Of a DNA stretch of 64,000 nt, positions 42,571 through 50,110 are shown piece after piece. Numbering within the stretch: position 1 is the stretch's first letter; each line of letters starts with the position of its first letter. The notes beneath the pieces were generated by a model. It had not been told where the DNA came from. It ran no database searches and saw only the letters and a program-made list of their open reading frames with translations. The DNA comes from Verrucomicrobiia bacterium (GTDB taxonomy: Bacteria > Verrucomicrobiota > Verrucomicrobiia > Verrucomicrobiales > Akkermansiaceae), in NCBI GenBank assembly GCA_030431475.1, contig JAUIJD010000002.1, forward strand, positions 1 through 64,000. Reading direction: 5' to 3'. The translations under genes were made by a program, and so were the position numbers.

Positions 42571-44757
42571 TCAGAACCGGTGGTGGAAGGGCGCGGCGGG
42601 CAGGCCCTCGGAGTTGAAGAGGTTGGCGGTGTCCGGGTTGTCGGCCCAGGCGTAGCGGACCTCGGCCGGATGCTCGATGGCGCGGTGGCGGACGATCACC
42701 TCGTCGCCGTCGATGCGGGCGTCAGCCCAGTGAAACTCCCCGTCTTCCCCGGCGAGGGCGAAATGTTTCAGGACCCGGCCTTTGGCGACGAGACCGTCGG
42801 CGACGTGGTCGAAGGTGAGGTGGACCGCACCCGACTCGACGGTTGCGGATTTCAGTGTGGGACCGCAGGGGACGAAGGGACGCCCGTAGGTATGGGCGAG
42901 AGCGAGACGGGCGAGCCGGTGGCCGACGTCCTGCTTGTTGCGCGGGTGGATGTCCTTGGCGTCGCCGATGTCGGTGGTGACCGCCATGCCGGTGTTGGGC
43001 AGGGAAAGGGAGGCGGCCTGTGAGGCGCGCATGGTGGCCAGCGAGCTGTCGGCCGGCTCCGGTTGGGCTTCCTTGTAGGCGGCGAGCTGGACGAAATAGA
43101 AGGGGAAGTCGCCGCGCCCCCAGCGACCGCGCCAGTCCTCGATGAGGGCCTGCTGGAGTCGGGGATAGAGCTCGCGGGTGTCGAGGTTCGACTCGCCCTG
43201 GTACCAGATCGCACCGCGAATGCCGTAGGGGATGACCGGATGGATCATGCCGTTGAAGAGCACGGTCGGGCTGTGACGATGAAGGTAGGGGTTCGGGTGC
43301 TCCGGACGTTTCCGCTCCCCGAGGGCCTCGCCGTATTTCAGGAAAAGGTCCGGGTGGTCGCGGAAGTAGCGGTAGCGTTGGTTGAGGTTCTTGAGCAGAG
43401 GAGCGATCTCGTCGTCGGAGCCGAGCATCGAGCGACTGGTCCAGGCCTCGATCTTGCTGCCGCCGTAGGCACAGGTGATGAGACCGACGGGGACCTTCAA
43501 CTCGGCATGGAGGTCGCGACCGAAGAACCAGGCGGCAGCGGAGAAATCGGCGACGGATTCCGGGGTGGCGAGGGTCCAGGATCCCGCGACGTCCGGCTGG
43601 GGATGTTCGCGGAAGGTGGCCGCGGCGGTGAAGAGGCGGATTCCGGGCACGTCGGCCCGGGTGAGCTCCTTCTTCCAGTCGCGGGTCCCGGCGTAAGGGA
43701 CGCGCTCGGTCGGGGCGACGGTGAACTCCATGTTCGACTGACCCGAGCAGAGCCAGACCTCGCCGATCATGACATCGGTGAAGGTCTTCGTGGTGGCGGC
43801 GGCGACCTCGAGGGTGAATGGACCGCCGGCCGGCTGGGCGGGGAGTTTCACCGACCACGTGCCATCATCGCCGGAAGTGGTCGTGGCCCGGTTGCCCGCG
43901 AGGGAAACCGTGACCGAGGTTCCGGGGCGGGTGCGGCCCCAGACGGGGATCGGGGCGTCGCGCTGGAGGACCATGTGGTCGGCGAAGACATGCGGCGTCC
44001 AGCAGTCGGCGTCGCGCAGGTAGGAACCGAGATCGGTGCCGTCGAGTTGACGCAGCTGGTCGGCGAGAACGCGCGCATTGAAGGCGGCGCCATCGGGCGA
44101 GGTGTGGGTGTGGTCGGGGGTGGCGAAGAGGCGGTCGACCTCCTCTTTCCCCAGGGCATCGTAGTGCTCGGCGAGCACGCGGTTGAAGGGAACGAAGGGC
44201 ACCTTCTCCTGCTCGGCGACCTGGCGTGCCCAGAGCGCGTAGTCGCCGCCGCTGCGGCGGATCCGGCCTTCACCGTCGCGCTTGTTGCGGGGGATGAGCG
44301 AGACGATGATGGGATGGGCGCCGGCTTTCCTCGCGGTCTCGCAGTAGTTTCGCAGATACCAGCCGTAGGTCCGCACCGTCTCGCGCTCGCCCGTTTGCTC
44401 GACCACGCCGCGCTCGGTCTCATGGCCGGAGCCGGGGATGCTGGCCCTCGGGCGGTTTCCGGTGAACATGTCGCCGCCATCGTTGTGGCCGAACTGCATC
44501 AGCACGTAGTCGCCCTTCCGGATGTTGGCGAGAATCGCGTCCCAGCGGCCTTCGTTCAGAAAGGAACGGCTGCTGCGGCCGCCGATGGCACGGTTGACGA
44601 CCTCGATCTTCGCCGGGTCGAATTCGGCCACCAGCGGGTCGCCCCAGCCCATCTGACCACCACTCTGGGTGCGGACGGTGGAATCACCGATGATCCACAG
44701 CGTCGGCCTGGCGCCCGCGGTGAGCGCCATCAACAAAACAAGCAGCAGAATCCGCAT
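42571..44757 (-). CDS. Fusion of CE12 rhamnogalacturonan acetylesterase and sialate O-acetylesterase-type (SASA) esterase
   Basis: A 728-aa protein from ATG 44757 (signal MRILLLVLLMALTAGA). Residues about 18-245 are a CE12 SGNH domain: IIGDSTVRTQ (S26), AIGGRSSRSF, FGHNDGG (N92) and TPDHTHTSPDG (D215, H218). Residues about 253-728 are a second SGNH-type domain of the SASA family: FADHMVLQRDAPIPVWG, LCSGQSNMEF (S341), GAIWYQGESN and a DIHPRNK Asp-His block. Both domains keep their catalytic residues, so the protein is probably bifunctional, removing acetyl groups from different positions of pectin. In most bacteria these are separate genes. It is 51 bp downstream of GH106 in the same cluster. 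Confidence 0.9.
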   Translation of the reverse strand: MRILLLVLLMALTAGARPTLWIIGDSTVRTQSGGQMGWGDPLVAEFDPAKIEVVNRAIGGRSSRSFLNEGRWDAILANIRKGDYVLMQFGHNDGGDMFTGNRPRASIPGSGHETERGVVEQTGERETVRTYGWYLRNYCETARKAGAHPIIVSLIPRNKRDGEGRIRRSGGDYALWARQVAEQEKVPFVPFNRVLAEHYDALGKEEVDRLFATPDHTHTSPDGAAFNARVLADQLRQLDGTDLGSYLRDADCWTPHVFADHMVLQRDAPIPVWGRTRPGTSVTVSLAGNRATTTSGDDGTWSVKLPAQPAGGPFTLEVAAATTKTFTDVMIGEVWLCSGQSNMEFTVAPTERVPYAGTRDWKKELTRADVPGIRLFTAAATFREHPQPDVAGSWTLATPESVADFSAAAWFFGRDLHAELKVPVGLITCAYGGSKIEAWTSRSMLGSDDEIAPLLKNLNQRYRYFRDHPDLFLKYGEALGERKRPEHPNPYLHRHSPTVLFNGMIHPVIPYGIRGAIWYQGESNLDTRELYPRLQQALIEDWRGRWGRGDFPFYFVQLAAYKEAQPEPADSSLATMRASQAASLSLPNTGMAVTTDIGDAKDIHPRNKQDVGHRLARLALAHTYGRPFVPCGPTLKSATVESGAVHLTFDHVADGLVAKGRVLKHFALAGEDGEFHWADARIDGDEVIVRHRAIEHPAEVRYAWADNPDTANLFNSEGLPAAPFHHRF

Positions 44758-44808
44758 GGGGAGACGTTGCACCCTTCACCGGTTTTGCGCGATAACCCGT
44801 TGGGGGAG

Positions 44809-47337
44809 TCAGGGTTTCAGGGGAATCAGCCGGACCGGCCCGAGGAGCCCCGAAGGCAGCGGTTTCCAGCCCGAGGCGTCGAAAGGTTTGTAGTCGATGT
44901 TGACGAAGTTGATCTCGTGGAAGGCCTTCCACTCGACACCGCGGCGGTCGGCGTCGGCGATGCGGTTGGCGGCAAGGTTGGTGACCTCGATCTCGAGGGT
45001 GTTTTCGCCGTCTTCCAGCACCCCGGAAACATCGAACCGATGGGGCGGGAAGAAGGAGCTTCCGAGCGGCTTGCCGTTGAGGGTCACGCGGCAGGTTTCG
45101 GCGACCTTGCCGAGGTCGAGCAGGAAGGGGCCGGGCGATGCTTCGAAGGTGGTGCGGTAGCGGACGGTGCCGGAGAAATTGCGCGCCGTCTCGCCACGGG
45201 ACGTCCACGAGTCGAGCGAGTCGCTGGTGAAGGCGTCGGGCAATTCGGGGCCGCCTTCGATGAACTCGACCTGCCACGGGCCGGCGACGGGGACGGGATC
45301 CCCTGCAGCGGTGAAATCGATCCAGGCCCGGGCGATGTTGGGGGTGGTGGTCGAGGTGCGCAGCAGGCGGGTTTCGCCGGGCCCGAGGTGGAAGCGGATC
45401 CGGCCGTCGGTGACGCGGGGGGTTCCGTTGCGTCCGGGACGCGAGGGGTCGATGAAGAGCGCCGAGGCGAAGGGGGTGGTGAGGGCGATCGATTCGTCGA
45501 TGAGTTCGTCCGTGTGGTTGACGAGGAACCAGGAGTGGCCGTCGTCGGTCGAGCGGCGGACGAAACGGATGCCGTGACGGGTCATTGGTTCGGGATGGAT
45601 GTCGTGTTCCCCCAGCGCGCGGAGCAGGGGGGCGGGATCGCCGGGTTCGTCCGGATCGGGTTCACCGGCCAGCGAGAGGATGGTGGCGCCGCCCTTCTGC
45701 AGCGCGGTGCATTTCTCGTCAAAGGACTCGGGCGAGCGGACGTGCTCGGGGATGAGGAGGAGGTCGTAGCGGTTGCCGCCGAGCAGGATTTTTCCGTCCT
45801 CGACCCGGGACTTCTGCAGCAGCCGGTCCGAGACGAAGTCGCAGGGGATGCCTTGCTCCCACAGCATCATCGCGATGCGGTGGAAGGCGGAGCCGTGCAG
45901 CCACTCGTTCTGGTTGTGGATGGTGAAGAGCGGAAGCTTGTCGGCGGGTTCCGCCCACAGATCATCAACCGGGAAGTAGAGCAGGACGGAGGTGTCCGGA
46001 CGGCCCGACTGGAGTTCCGTCTGGACGGTTTGGATGTAGTGATTGAAGGCCGGGAGGTCGCGCCACAGGCCGCCGTTTTCGCCCATGTGGGTCGAGGCGT
46101 AGAACAACCAGCCGGGCCAGACGGCATCCTCGGGCGAGTAGGGGATGCCGTGGAAGAAGAGATGGTTCACGCCGCCGAGCCACAGGAAGTCGGCCGCCGC
46201 CTTGAGTTCGGCAGGCTTCACCTGGAAGTGCTCGTCGAGCCAGGTGAACGACTCGGCGGAGACGAGCTTGCGGCCGGTCACGTGGGCGGCCGAGGCGGCG
46301 AACTTGAGCATCGGGATCTGCTCGTCCTCGACGTGGCGGAAGATCTCGGTCTCGGGGATGTCGGCGACGGCGTAGTGGTCGAGCAGGTTGCCGGGCGAAC
46401 CATGGGCCTGGTTGCGGGTCAGCGAGCCGCGCTCGTTGGCCCAATCGTGCCACGTCTCGAGGTACTGGCGGTGGAGGCGGTCGAGGGTGGCGCGGTAGTC
46501 GTGGTGGATGTCGGCGATCTCCCGCGGCTGGCCTTCGCCGAAGAACGCGGGCAGGCGGTCGGCGAAGTCATACCCGTGGTCGGTGCGGAAGGCCTCGACG
46601 AAGTCCGGCGTCCAGGCCGCCCCGTAGTACTCGAAGGAATCGTGGAAGTGGGCGCGGGGTTGGGGAGCACGCAGGCGGTCGAGGGGTTTGTCGAAGTGGG
46701 CGAGATACTTTGCCAGCGAGTCGGGCGAGAACGGATCGACCACCGGCCCGGCCGCGCCGGGGGCGGCGCGCTTGACCTTCTGGATCGGGGACTTGGTGAA
46801 GATGCCGTAGAGGCGGGCGCCGCCTTGCGGGGCCTCCCAGCGCAGGATGCCCTTCCGGACGTGGTCGAGCAGATCGACCGGGTCGCCCTGCTCCGGCCAG
46901 GCCCGGAGCAGGAGTCGGTCGCCGGCGGGAAGCTGGAGCTCGACCGGGCCGGCCGGGAGTTCCTTCTCGACCGGGATCAGCGAGTGCGAGGCCATTTCCG
47001 GCGTCACCCAGGGTCCGCCGAAGGGCCAGCCGGTGCCCGTGGTGAGGTCGAGCCCGAGGCCGAGGCGCGCGCATTCCTTCGAGGTGTGGTCGAGCATGGC
47101 CGTCCATTCCTTGGAGAGAAACTCGAGGTCGCGGTCCTCGTAGCCCTTCGCGCCGTAGATCGGGCAGATCTCGACGCCGCCGATGCCGGCTTCGGCGAAG
47201 GACTCGAGCTGGCGGGTGAGGTTCTTTTCATCGACCCCGCTGCCGAGCCACCACCAGCGCGTCCAGGGCTTGGCGGTGTCAGGTTCGGCCGAGAGCGGGG
47301 CGGCGAGGGCGAGCAGGGAAAGAAGGAACAGGCGCAT
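44809..47337 (-). CDS. Alpha-L-rhamnosidase, GH106
   Basis: An 842-aa protein. ATG 47337 is chosen because it starts a signal peptide (MRLFLLSLLALAAPLSA) in the divergent promoter region; the open frame extends further upstream into the opposite operon without secretion features. GH106 hallmarks: KPWTRWWWLGSGVDEKNLTR, GIGGVEICPIYG, LGLDLTTGTGWPFGGPWV, HDSFEYYGAAWTPDFVEAFR, KLVSAESFTWLDEH and GVNHLFFHGIPYSPED, followed by a C-terminal jelly roll (GTVRYRTTFE, CRVTLNGKPLGS). The enzyme removes alpha-L-rhamnose from rhamnogalacturonan oligosaccharides. It is slightly shorter than many GH106 members. It is first in the minus-strand cluster and diverges from GH105. Confidence 0.92.
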   Translation of the reverse strand: MRLFLLSLLALAAPLSAEPDTAKPWTRWWWLGSGVDEKNLTRQLESFAEAGIGGVEICPIYGAKGYEDRDLEFLSKEWTAMLDHTSKECARLGLGLDLTTGTGWPFGGPWVTPEMASHSLIPVEKELPAGPVELQLPAGDRLLLRAWPEQGDPVDLLDHVRKGILRWEAPQGGARLYGIFTKSPIQKVKRAAPGAAGPVVDPFSPDSLAKYLAHFDKPLDRLRAPQPRAHFHDSFEYYGAAWTPDFVEAFRTDHGYDFADRLPAFFGEGQPREIADIHHDYRATLDRLHRQYLETWHDWANERGSLTRNQAHGSPGNLLDHYAVADIPETEIFRHVEDEQIPMLKFAASAAHVTGRKLVSAESFTWLDEHFQVKPAELKAAADFLWLGGVNHLFFHGIPYSPEDAVWPGWLFYASTHMGENGGLWRDLPAFNHYIQTVQTELQSGRPDTSVLLYFPVDDLWAEPADKLPLFTIHNQNEWLHGSAFHRIAMMLWEQGIPCDFVSDRLLQKSRVEDGKILLGGNRYDLLLIPEHVRSPESFDEKCTALQKGGATILSLAGEPDPDEPGDPAPLLRALGEHDIHPEPMTRHGIRFVRRSTDDGHSWFLVNHTDELIDESIALTTPFASALFIDPSRPGRNGTPRVTDGRIRFHLGPGETRLLRTSTTTPNIARAWIDFTAAGDPVPVAGPWQVEFIEGGPELPDAFTSDSLDSWTSRGETARNFSGTVRYRTTFEASPGPFLLDLGKVAETCRVTLNGKPLGSSFFPPHRFDVSGVLEDGENTLEIEVTNLAANRIADADRRGVEWKAFHEINFVNIDYKPFDASGWKPLPSGLLGPVRLIPLKP

Positions 47338-47401
47338 GGGTTTCGCGGTGAGCTTGGCGGGTTGGTCCAGCATCCGGAATCCCGCATTTGTGGCAAGGGG
47401 G

Positions 47402-47428
47402 CAATTGCCCTCCCCGAGAGGGGTATTG
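47402..47428. promoter_or_regulatory. Inverted-repeat candidate operator between divergent GH106 and GH105 genes
   Basis: The 169-bp gap between the two start codons contains CAATTGCCCTC (47402-47412), a 5-nt spacer, and GAGGGGTATTG (47418-47428). The arms are inverted repeats matching at 9 of 11 positions. An overlapping perfect 12-bp palindrome, GGGCAATTGCCC, lies at 47399-47410. Its symmetry and position suit one regulator controlling both operons; which regulator is unknown. Confidence 0.5.
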
Positions 47429-47506
47429 ATGAAGTGGTGGCAGCGTGGCTTTCTCAGGACGATCCTTGCACCAGCCTTCCGGTGCGAGGGCCGTCGCATT
47501 CCCATC

Positions 47507-48625
47507 ATGAAGCTCATTCCCGCCGCTCTTGCCCTCACCAGTCCGCTGTTCCTGCCCTTGGCGGGCGCCGAAAGCAGCGACCCTTTCGACGGGTGGCCGG
47601 AGGGCGCCGCGCCCGAGGTGGTGGGGGAGCGGGTCGCGAAGGACTTCTTCACCCGCAAGTTCCGCTATCAGACGAACCCGGCGAAGGCGCATCACGGCCT
47701 GATCTATCCGGAGGCCTGCGTGTGGTATGGCGCGCTGACCTTCGCCCGCGAGGCGGGGAAGGAGGAACTGCAGAAGGATCTGATCGAGCGCTTCAAGCCG
47801 TATCTCACGCCGCCGGAGTCGCAGCACGTCAATCACCGCAACCATGTCGATTACCGCATGATCGGAGCGGTGCCCCTCGAGATCTACATGATTGATGGCG
47901 ACGAGAGCTGCCTGAAGCTCGGCCAGGGTTTCGCCGACGCGCAGTGGAGCGAAACCACCGACGACGGGATCACCGCCGAGGCACGATACTGGATCGACGA
48001 CATGTACATGATCCCTATCATCCAGATGCAGGCATTCCGGGCGACCGGAGAGAAGCGGTATCTGGATCATGCGGCGAAGGCGATGGTGGCCTACCTCGAC
48101 AAGTTGCAGCAGCCCAACGGTCTGTTTCACCACGGACCCGACTCGCCCTATTTCTGGGGCCGCGGCAACGGCTGGGTGGCGGTCGGAATGGCGGAGGTGC
48201 TGCGGTCGATGCCGGAGGATCACGCCGATCGGGAGCTCATCCTCAAGGGCTACCGCCGGATGATGACGGCTCTGAAGAAGCATCAGGGCGACGACGGCAT
48301 GTGGCGGCAGTTGATCGACAAGCCCGACTCGTGGCCGGAAACCTCGGCCTCCGCCATGTTCGCCTTCGCCTTTGTGAACGGCGTCAAGCATGGCTGGCTG
48401 GACACGGCCGAGTATGGCCCCGCCGCGAGGAAGGTGTGGATCGCGCTGGTCGGTTATCTCGATGACGACGGGCGGATCCGCGAGGTCTGCATCGGCACCG
48501 ACAAGGGCCACAGCGAGAAATTCTACGACGACCGGCCGCGCGCGACCGGCGACCTGCATGGTCAGGCGCCGATGCTGTGGACGGCGACCGCGCTCCTCAG
48601 AAAACCCGAGACTTCCGAACCATGA
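47507..48625 (+). CDS. Unsaturated rhamnogalacturonyl hydrolase, GH105 (YteR-like)
   Basis: A 372-aa protein from ATG 47507 (signal MKLIPAALALTSPLFLPLAGA). The (alpha/alpha)6-barrel GH105 signature is clear: YWIDDMYMIPIIQMQ with D164 as the probable catalytic acid, HHGPDSPYFWGRGNGWVAVG, and DKPDSWPETSASAMFAFA. GH105 enzymes hydrolyse the unsaturated delta-4,5-galacturonyl residue left by rhamnogalacturonan lyases, so this enzyme acts downstream of the PL4 and PL1 products. It is the first gene of a six-gene operon, and its stop overlaps the next start (ATGA at 48622-48625). Many family members are cytoplasmic; here a signal peptide puts it in the periplasm or outside. Confidence 0.93.
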   Translation: MKLIPAALALTSPLFLPLAGAESSDPFDGWPEGAAPEVVGERVAKDFFTRKFRYQTNPAKAHHGLIYPEACVWYGALTFAREAGKEELQKDLIERFKPYLTPPESQHVNHRNHVDYRMIGAVPLEIYMIDGDESCLKLGQGFADAQWSETTDDGITAEARYWIDDMYMIPIIQMQAFRATGEKRYLDHAAKAMVAYLDKLQQPNGLFHHGPDSPYFWGRGNGWVAVGMAEVLRSMPEDHADRELILKGYRRMMTALKKHQGDDGMWRQLIDKPDSWPETSASAMFAFAFVNGVKHGWLDTAEYGPAARKVWIALVGYLDDDGRIREVCIGTDKGHSEKFYDDRPRATGDLHGQAPMLWTATALLRKPETSEP

Positions 48626-50097
48626 CCGCCCGCACTTTCCTCCTCGCCTGCTTCACCCTCGGCTCCGCCTTCGCGGCGGAGTTCAAAGCCAACGACTACG
48701 GCGCCAAGCCGGGCGAAGGCAACAACACCGAAGCCATCCAGAAGGCCATCGACGCCGCGGCCGAGGCCGGCGGCGGCACCGTGGTCTTCGACGAGGGGCT
48801 CTACCCGAGCGGGGCGCTTTTCGTGAAATCGGGCGTGACCCTGCACCTCGACGAGGGAGTGACGATCCAGGCGATTCAGGACGATGCGCTCTATCCCGAC
48901 AAGCCGACGCGGGTCGCGGGCCTTGAGATGGAATGGCCCGCCGCCCTGGTGAACGTCTATGAGGAGGAGAACGTGAAGATCACCGGCAAGGGGGCGATCG
49001 ACGGCAACGGCAAGTACTGGTGGCACAAGTTCTGGGGGGAGGACGGCAAGAGCGGCATGCTCGGCCCCTACCGTGACAAGGGCCTGCGCTGGGCCGTCGA
49101 CTACGACTGCAAGCGGGTGCGGGCGCTCGCGGTCTTCAAGTCGAAGAATGTCGATATTCGCGACGTGAGCGTCCTTCGCTCGGGCTTCTGGAGCATCACC
49201 CTGACCTACAGCGAAAAGGTCGTGGTCGATGGCGTGAAGATCCGCGCGAACATCGGCGGATTTGGTCCGAGTTCCGACGGGGTCGACATCGATTCCTCGA
49301 AGGACGTGCTGGTCCAGAACTGCGACATCGACTGCAACGATGACAACATCTGCCTCAAGGCCGGTCGCGACTCGGACGGGCTGCGGGTCAACCGTCCGTG
49401 CGAGGACATCACCATCCGCAACTGCATCACGCGCTCCGGTCACGGCATGCTGACCCTCGGTAGCGAGACCTCCGGCGGGATCCGCAACGTGACCGTCGAG
49501 AACATCACCGCCATCGGCACCAGCAACGGGGTGCGGATCAAGTCGGCCCGGGTCCGGGGCGGCGGCGCGGAGAACATCAAGCTGACCGGCCTCAAGATGA
49601 TCGGCGTGGCGAATCCGCTGCAGTTCGAACTCAACTGGTATCCGGCATACAGCTACCCGGAGATTCCGGACCACGTGGACCAGGACAACATGCCGCGCCA
49701 CTGGAAGGTCCTCACGACCCGTGTCGACCCGCCGGAGAAGGGCATCCCGATGGTGCGCAACATCGAGATCCGGGACCTGCACGCGACCGGTGCGGACACC
49801 GCCATCCATGCCAACGCCTATCCGGAGAAGCCGATGACCGGCATCCGCCTGCGGAACGTCACCATCGAGGCGAAGGAAGCCGGGCAGATTTCGAATGCCG
49901 CCGACTGGAGCTTCGAGGACGTCACCCTCCGCGTGGTCGGTGGTGGTGAGGTGAAGCTTGAGAACTGCGAGGGGGTCGAGCCGCCCGCGACCGGGGAGCT
50001 TTCCCGGGAGGAATGGAAGGCGGCGAAGGAGAAGGCGGGAGATGCCGACCACGGCGCGGTCCAGCTCGGAGTGGGGAACGACTCGGACGACGAGTAA
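48622..50097 (+). CDS. Glycoside hydrolase family 28 (polygalacturonase / RG hydrolase type)
   Basis: A 491-aa secreted protein from ATG 48622 (signal MTARTFLLACFTLGSAFA), translationally coupled to GH105 by an ATGA overlap. GH28 motifs: SSDGVDIDS (D219), CNDDNICLKAG (D240, D241), SGHGM (H274) and VRIKSAR (R305, K307). Unlike the GH28 enzyme at the left edge, this one keeps the canonical GHG and RIK residues. The C-terminus is unusual, with an acidic tail (GNDSDDE) after a lysine/glutamate-rich helix. It should hydrolyse alpha-1,4-galacturonic linkages or exo-linked galacturonate on RG fragments. Confidence 0.93.
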   Translation: MTARTFLLACFTLGSAFAAEFKANDYGAKPGEGNNTEAIQKAIDAAAEAGGGTVVFDEGLYPSGALFVKSGVTLHLDEGVTIQAIQDDALYPDKPTRVAGLEMEWPAALVNVYEEENVKITGKGAIDGNGKYWWHKFWGEDGKSGMLGPYRDKGLRWAVDYDCKRVRALAVFKSKNVDIRDVSVLRSGFWSITLTYSEKVVVDGVKIRANIGGFGPSSDGVDIDSSKDVLVQNCDIDCNDDNICLKAGRDSDGLRVNRPCEDITIRNCITRSGHGMLTLGSETSGGIRNVTVENITAIGTSNGVRIKSARVRGGGAENIKLTGLKMIGVANPLQFELNWYPAYSYPEIPDHVDQDNMPRHWKVLTTRVDPPEKGIPMVRNIEIRDLHATGADTAIHANAYPEKPMTGIRLRNVTIEAKEAGQISNAADWSFEDVTLRVVGGGEVKLENCEGVEPPATGELSREEWKAAKEKAGDADHGAVQLGVGNDSDDE

Positions 50098-50110
50098 GGA
50101 AGATCGATTC

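Noticed and set aside
47338-47658. N-terminal extension of the GH106 gene into the GH105 operon
   Set aside because: The frame stays open to an ATG at 47658, but the added residues are the antisense of the GH105 gene and the promoter region. The signal peptide at 47337 fixes the start.
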